Shown piece after piece: positions 37,045 through 39,736 of a stretch of 39,736 nucleotides of DNA (its first letter is position 1; every line of letters begins with the position of its first letter). Made by a program: the position numbers and the translations under genes. The notes below the pieces were generated by a model, which did no database searches, had not been told where the DNA came from, and saw only the letters and a program-made list of their open reading frames with translations. The DNA is from Emmonsiellopsis sp. PD_33 (taxonomy: Eukaryota; Ascomycota; Eurotiomycetes; Onygenales; Ajellomycetaceae), in assembly GCA_032988165.1 (NCBI GenBank), contig JANTQF010000326.1, forward strand, positions 1-39,736, given 5' to 3'.

Positions 37045-37530
37045 CCTTCTCATTGAATACATAGATTCTAATTAAGTAGAGCTATTAAATAATAATTAAA
37101 AATCTACATCTAGCTACATCTTCAAGCTTATAGGATCTCTGATATCATGATGTTTCACTAAATAAATCTATATATCTCTCAGTTTAAATGAAGCTAAATA
37201 TATTATATTTAGTAAAGTAGTTCATAAGATGATATGAATCTAAAATCTCATGTAAAAGCTTAGATTCATAACTACATCTTTTATATAGATCTATATAGAT
37301 AATAAAGGCATCATTAACCTCATCTAAGTTACTATAATTATAGTCTATAGCAAGTATATAGACATACAATTCCACTATTTATAATCTTAGTTGAAAAATA
37401 GTATTATCTCACTAGAATATATTTTAACAATCAAAATGACTGTAAATAATCTTATGAAGCCTCTGGATATAGTTACATTTACATGTTTCATTAATTTGCT
37501 AGGAACTCTGGTAGGAAATGATGGAAAGTA
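37045..37530 (+). pseudogene. Copia RNase H, right part and end of pol
   Basis: The frame recovers RNase H landmarks in order: Y-I-D-S-N (for YxDSDW), K-S-T-S-S-Y-I-F (RKSTSGYxF), I-S-W-C-F-T-K-Q, L-N-E-A-K-Y-I (STEAEYI), Y-I-D-N-K-G, S-K-Y-I-D-I-Q-F-H-Y, L-E-Y-I-L-T and L-M-K-P-L-D (LTKPL), the classical C-terminus of Ty1/copia pol. The replacements are mainly those expected from C-to-T and G-to-A changes. This segment continues the left part that ends near 21280. Confidence 0.82.
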
Positions 37531-37627
37531 GCAAGTCTAGTCATGTATCTAGGTTTTTTCTGCTGTCTGGCAATATTTTGTTGTTTTTCAGTGTTTTTTC
37601 ATGAGATCTACATACATAGCTCTACCT

Positions 37628-37636
37628 GAGGGGGGG
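37628..37636 (+). promoter_or_regulatory. Copia polypurine tract
   Basis: GAGGGGGGG directly abuts the TGTTGG start of the right LTR. Confidence 0.8.
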
Positions 37637-37748
37637 TGTTGGCCATACACCTCCAGCCTCCTGATTGGGTGTAGTGCACTTACATGATTGCATGATAGAT
37701 AGATTCCTTGCTAGCATAGCAATATGAGAGATCTTCAACCTTCCCACA
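37637..37748 (+). repeat. Copia 3' LTR (112 bp)
   Basis: TGTTGG...CCCACA, partner of 16765-16876, followed by the CTAAA target copy. Confidence 0.88.
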
Positions 37749-37753
37749 CTAAA
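37749..37753. repeat. Target-site duplication CTAAA, right copy (copia)
   Basis: Identical to 16760-16764. CpG-containing host DNA resumes immediately afterwards (TAGCGTC). Confidence 0.88.
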
Positions 37754-39554
37754 TAGCGTCTAGCTGAGGGCTAACCCAAGCAAGTCTGCGCCAGATTAGC
37801 ATGGTCCTGTCCTCCGCGGCCTGATCTATTGAATCGAGTGTAACCGGCTTCCAGCAAAGGAAACATAGCAACAGTGCAATGGAATAATGTCACGAAAACC
37901 AAAAAAGCATCGAGATCGATCCCCGATTTCGTACTGAAGAGCGGAAGCCATCTTAGCACCAAAACCTATTTCTACATGCCCGCTAAGTCACTAATAAAAC
38001 CTTGTTCATCCTTGTCTATCAGCCCTATCCTCTCGATCCCCGTCTTCAATTAATAACATGCCATACGGACGAACCAAGGCCATGACAAATTAACAATGCA
38101 TCCATATATTATATTTTCAATCCCAGTGCCAGCCACCCCCCACGAATGGCGCCATGTCAGAGCCGGGATCTGCACGCCCGCCCGAACTTGACCATAATGA
38201 GTTGGATTTGCTACTAGTTAATAACCAGGGTCCCCAAAAAAAGAATTTGCCAAATGACCCCTGGAGCACTGCCCAGCTGCGAAATATTACCTCGTTCCAC
38301 ATGGGCTGTTTGACCAAACTAGCCTGTTTGATCCCCGCCTTGAATCCAGAGAGAATGATGCCATGCATCGCTTAAAAGCCAAATGGGCTCTTGCGAGATG
38401 ATGGATAACTCCGCAAAGCGACTGCGACAACAAAGCCCATAGACGGATTTTTTGGATTTGTTGATTACTATGAATTGATGCTTGCGGCAGCCACACTCAT
38501 CTACGACGATTCGAAACAGTCGGATAACTAATCACCAGCACTTTGGTCTTCTTAGTACTATTGATAGTGACACCATCTCCCGCGGTCACTGGCCGAGGAA
38601 TCCATCGAAGCAACTTGAAGCAAGGTACGAACATCAACGAGTCGTATTTCCCGGCATGCAAGCAGGCTCGAGAGCTAGTTATATTTACAACATATCGAGC
38701 CACTTCTCAATACAGCGGCAGGATGAACGGGAAATGCCGACGAACAGTCTACAGACCACAGAGTCACAGACTGTTTCAAAAAAAAGAAAATAAGATAGGC
38801 CGGACTAGACATATCACGGCCCCACTGAATCGCTACTTGGAAAAGTCAATCGCCGGCAATTCGGATAGACTTTTTGATATTTATTTATTCGTTGACCAAA
38901 CAGGCTAACTTCCGCACCAATCCGAGAATCGGCGGACCTTGGACGGGTACTCCGTACAGAGCTTATTATTATTCGCGCTTGGCGTGGAGCATATTTCATT
39001 GTTATAGGGAGTGAATGGGGTTTGAAATAGAGCCCTCATCTTCCTTTCCGAGTCTAAAAACATAGAAGAACATATCTGCCTGAGGCAGCGTTGAAGATCG
39101 AAATCAACAATAGCTCTGTCTCTGGTTTCTCAGCGATGATATCATCAACGTCCAAAATATCCACACCCAGGAACCACAGGAACAGTCCGGAAATTAAACC
39201 AGCCAATGGCGTCAACCGTGGCTCAGATAGCCCATAACTCTGCTCCATCAGCCGGCTAGCAAGTCAAGCATCGCCCAGCGCCGCCCCAACAGCGCCACGC
39301 ACTGTGAGAGAAAAAAAAAAGAGCCGTGAAGAATGGGGGGCGCAGCAATCATCAAATTCTCCGAAAACCGCCCGCAAGTTTGTTTGCTTGAATTTCACCG
39401 CTCCCGGGGTCTTGGAAACCCGCAATCATTCACCCGTTCCCAGTTTATGTACTCCGTAGTGACACGTAACCGGCGGACATAAGGTTATGCGAAGTCGCGC
39501 ATCCATACATCGCTGCCTCACAACCACCAGACAACCCACCCCCCGCCAATCCCG
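37754..39554. other. Host flank to the right of the island, no gene identified
   Basis: Base composition and CpG content return to host values. Open frames here are at most ~120 codons and none shows a domain, splice structure or coding-like composition. Short ACTCCGTA-type words occur near 38949 and 39451. This could be the flank of a gene beyond the window. Confidence 0.5.
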
Positions 39555-39692
39555 CCGCATCCCCCCCCCCCCACCCCCCCCCCCCTCCCCCCCCCCCAAC
39601 CCCCCCCCCCCCCGCCCCCACCCCCCCCCCCCCCCCCCTCCTACACCCTCCCCCCCCTCTCCCCACCCTCCCCCCCCCCCCCCCCCCCCCTC
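39555..39692. repeat. C-rich low-complexity tract near the window end
   Basis: About 138 bases are almost only C, with isolated A, T and G. It is either a true C-rich repeat (G-rich on the minus strand) or a sequencing/assembly artefact at a contig edge. It is not a canonical fungal telomere, since no CCCTAA units are present. Confidence 0.8.
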
Positions 39693-39736
39693 CCCCACTC
39701 TTCTAGCCGATACCATCACTGACACCACATATGCGA

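Larger units (their letters stand above)
16765..37748 (+). mobile_element. Outer Ty1/copia LTR retrotransposon (interrupted by nested elements)
   Basis: The ends are 112-bp LTRs (TGTTGG...CCCACA) flanked by identical CTAAA target duplications. The right LTR is preceded by a purine tract and the left is followed by a GGTTAT primer-site-like sequence. Internal order on the + strand is gag, protease, integrase, RT, RNase H, the Ty1/copia arrangement. About 15.75 kb of other elements interrupts it inside RNase H, so the element itself was about 5.2 kb, a normal copia size. All frames carry multiple stops and the element is dead. Confidence 0.88.

Noticed and set aside
17000..37600. CRISPR-like or satellite arrays in the AT-rich island
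   Set aside because: No regular short repeats with spacers; apparent repetition comes from low-complexity AT sequence and LTR pairs.
16877..37636. Reassigned stop codons (TAA/TAG read as Gln) as an alternative genetic code
   Set aside because: TGA also appears at Trp/Arg positions, ordinary CAA/CAG codons persist, and repeat pairs show the same C-to-T/G-to-A changes in non-coding DNA. Mutation explains the stops, and the host genes use the standard code.
39555..39692. Telomeric repeat
   Set aside because: No CCCTAA/TTAGGG units; non-C residues are irregular.

Overview
This window is nuclear DNA of a filamentous ascomycete (Pezizomycotina). The gene content and intron style fit Eurotiomycetes, and an AT-rich retroelement island inside GC-moderate gene DNA is typical of Onygenales; this placement is inference. 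Introns are short (52-91 nt) with GTAWGT-like donors and recognisable branch points (for example TACTAAC at about 3170-3176, minus strand).

Layout. (1) 1-15784 is ordinary gene territory with four multi-exon genes. They are a Mn-type cation diffusion facilitator (447-1861, +); a 1268-residue four-domain fusion that looks like an RNA-end processing/repair enzyme (6273-2319, -: 2H phosphoesterase, EEP phosphatase, poly(A)-polymerase-type nucleotidyltransferase, MJ1316/DUF504); a secreted, probably GPI-anchored surface protein in six exons (9463-7191, -); and a 940-residue conserved fungal protein of unknown function (15784-12910, -). A gene-free gap lies at 9464-12909. (2) 16765-37748 is a 21-kb AT-rich, CpG-stripped island that I can resolve as three retrotransposons nested inside one another, all in + orientation. 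The outermost is a Ty1/copia element with 112-bp LTRs and a perfect CTAAA target duplication. Its RNase H frame is cut by a ~10.2-kb Ty3/gypsy chromovirus bounded by 168-bp direct repeats, and that element's extra 3' ORF is in turn cut by a 5551-bp chromovirus with 254-bp LTRs and an ATGAT target duplication. All coding parts carry RIP-type transitions and many stops. (3) 37754-39736 is unannotatable host sequence ending in an almost pure C tract.

The four host genes share no pathway that I can see. The two points of most interest are the RNA-repair-type fusion and the nested island. The middle element of the island carries a ~900-codon reading frame 3' of pol that I cannot assign to any family, and gypsy B sits at its codon 103/104 boundary without shifting the frame. 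Coordinates of retroelement coding parts are approximate because the frames are mutated; exon coordinates of the four genes were derived by hand from splice sites and phase.
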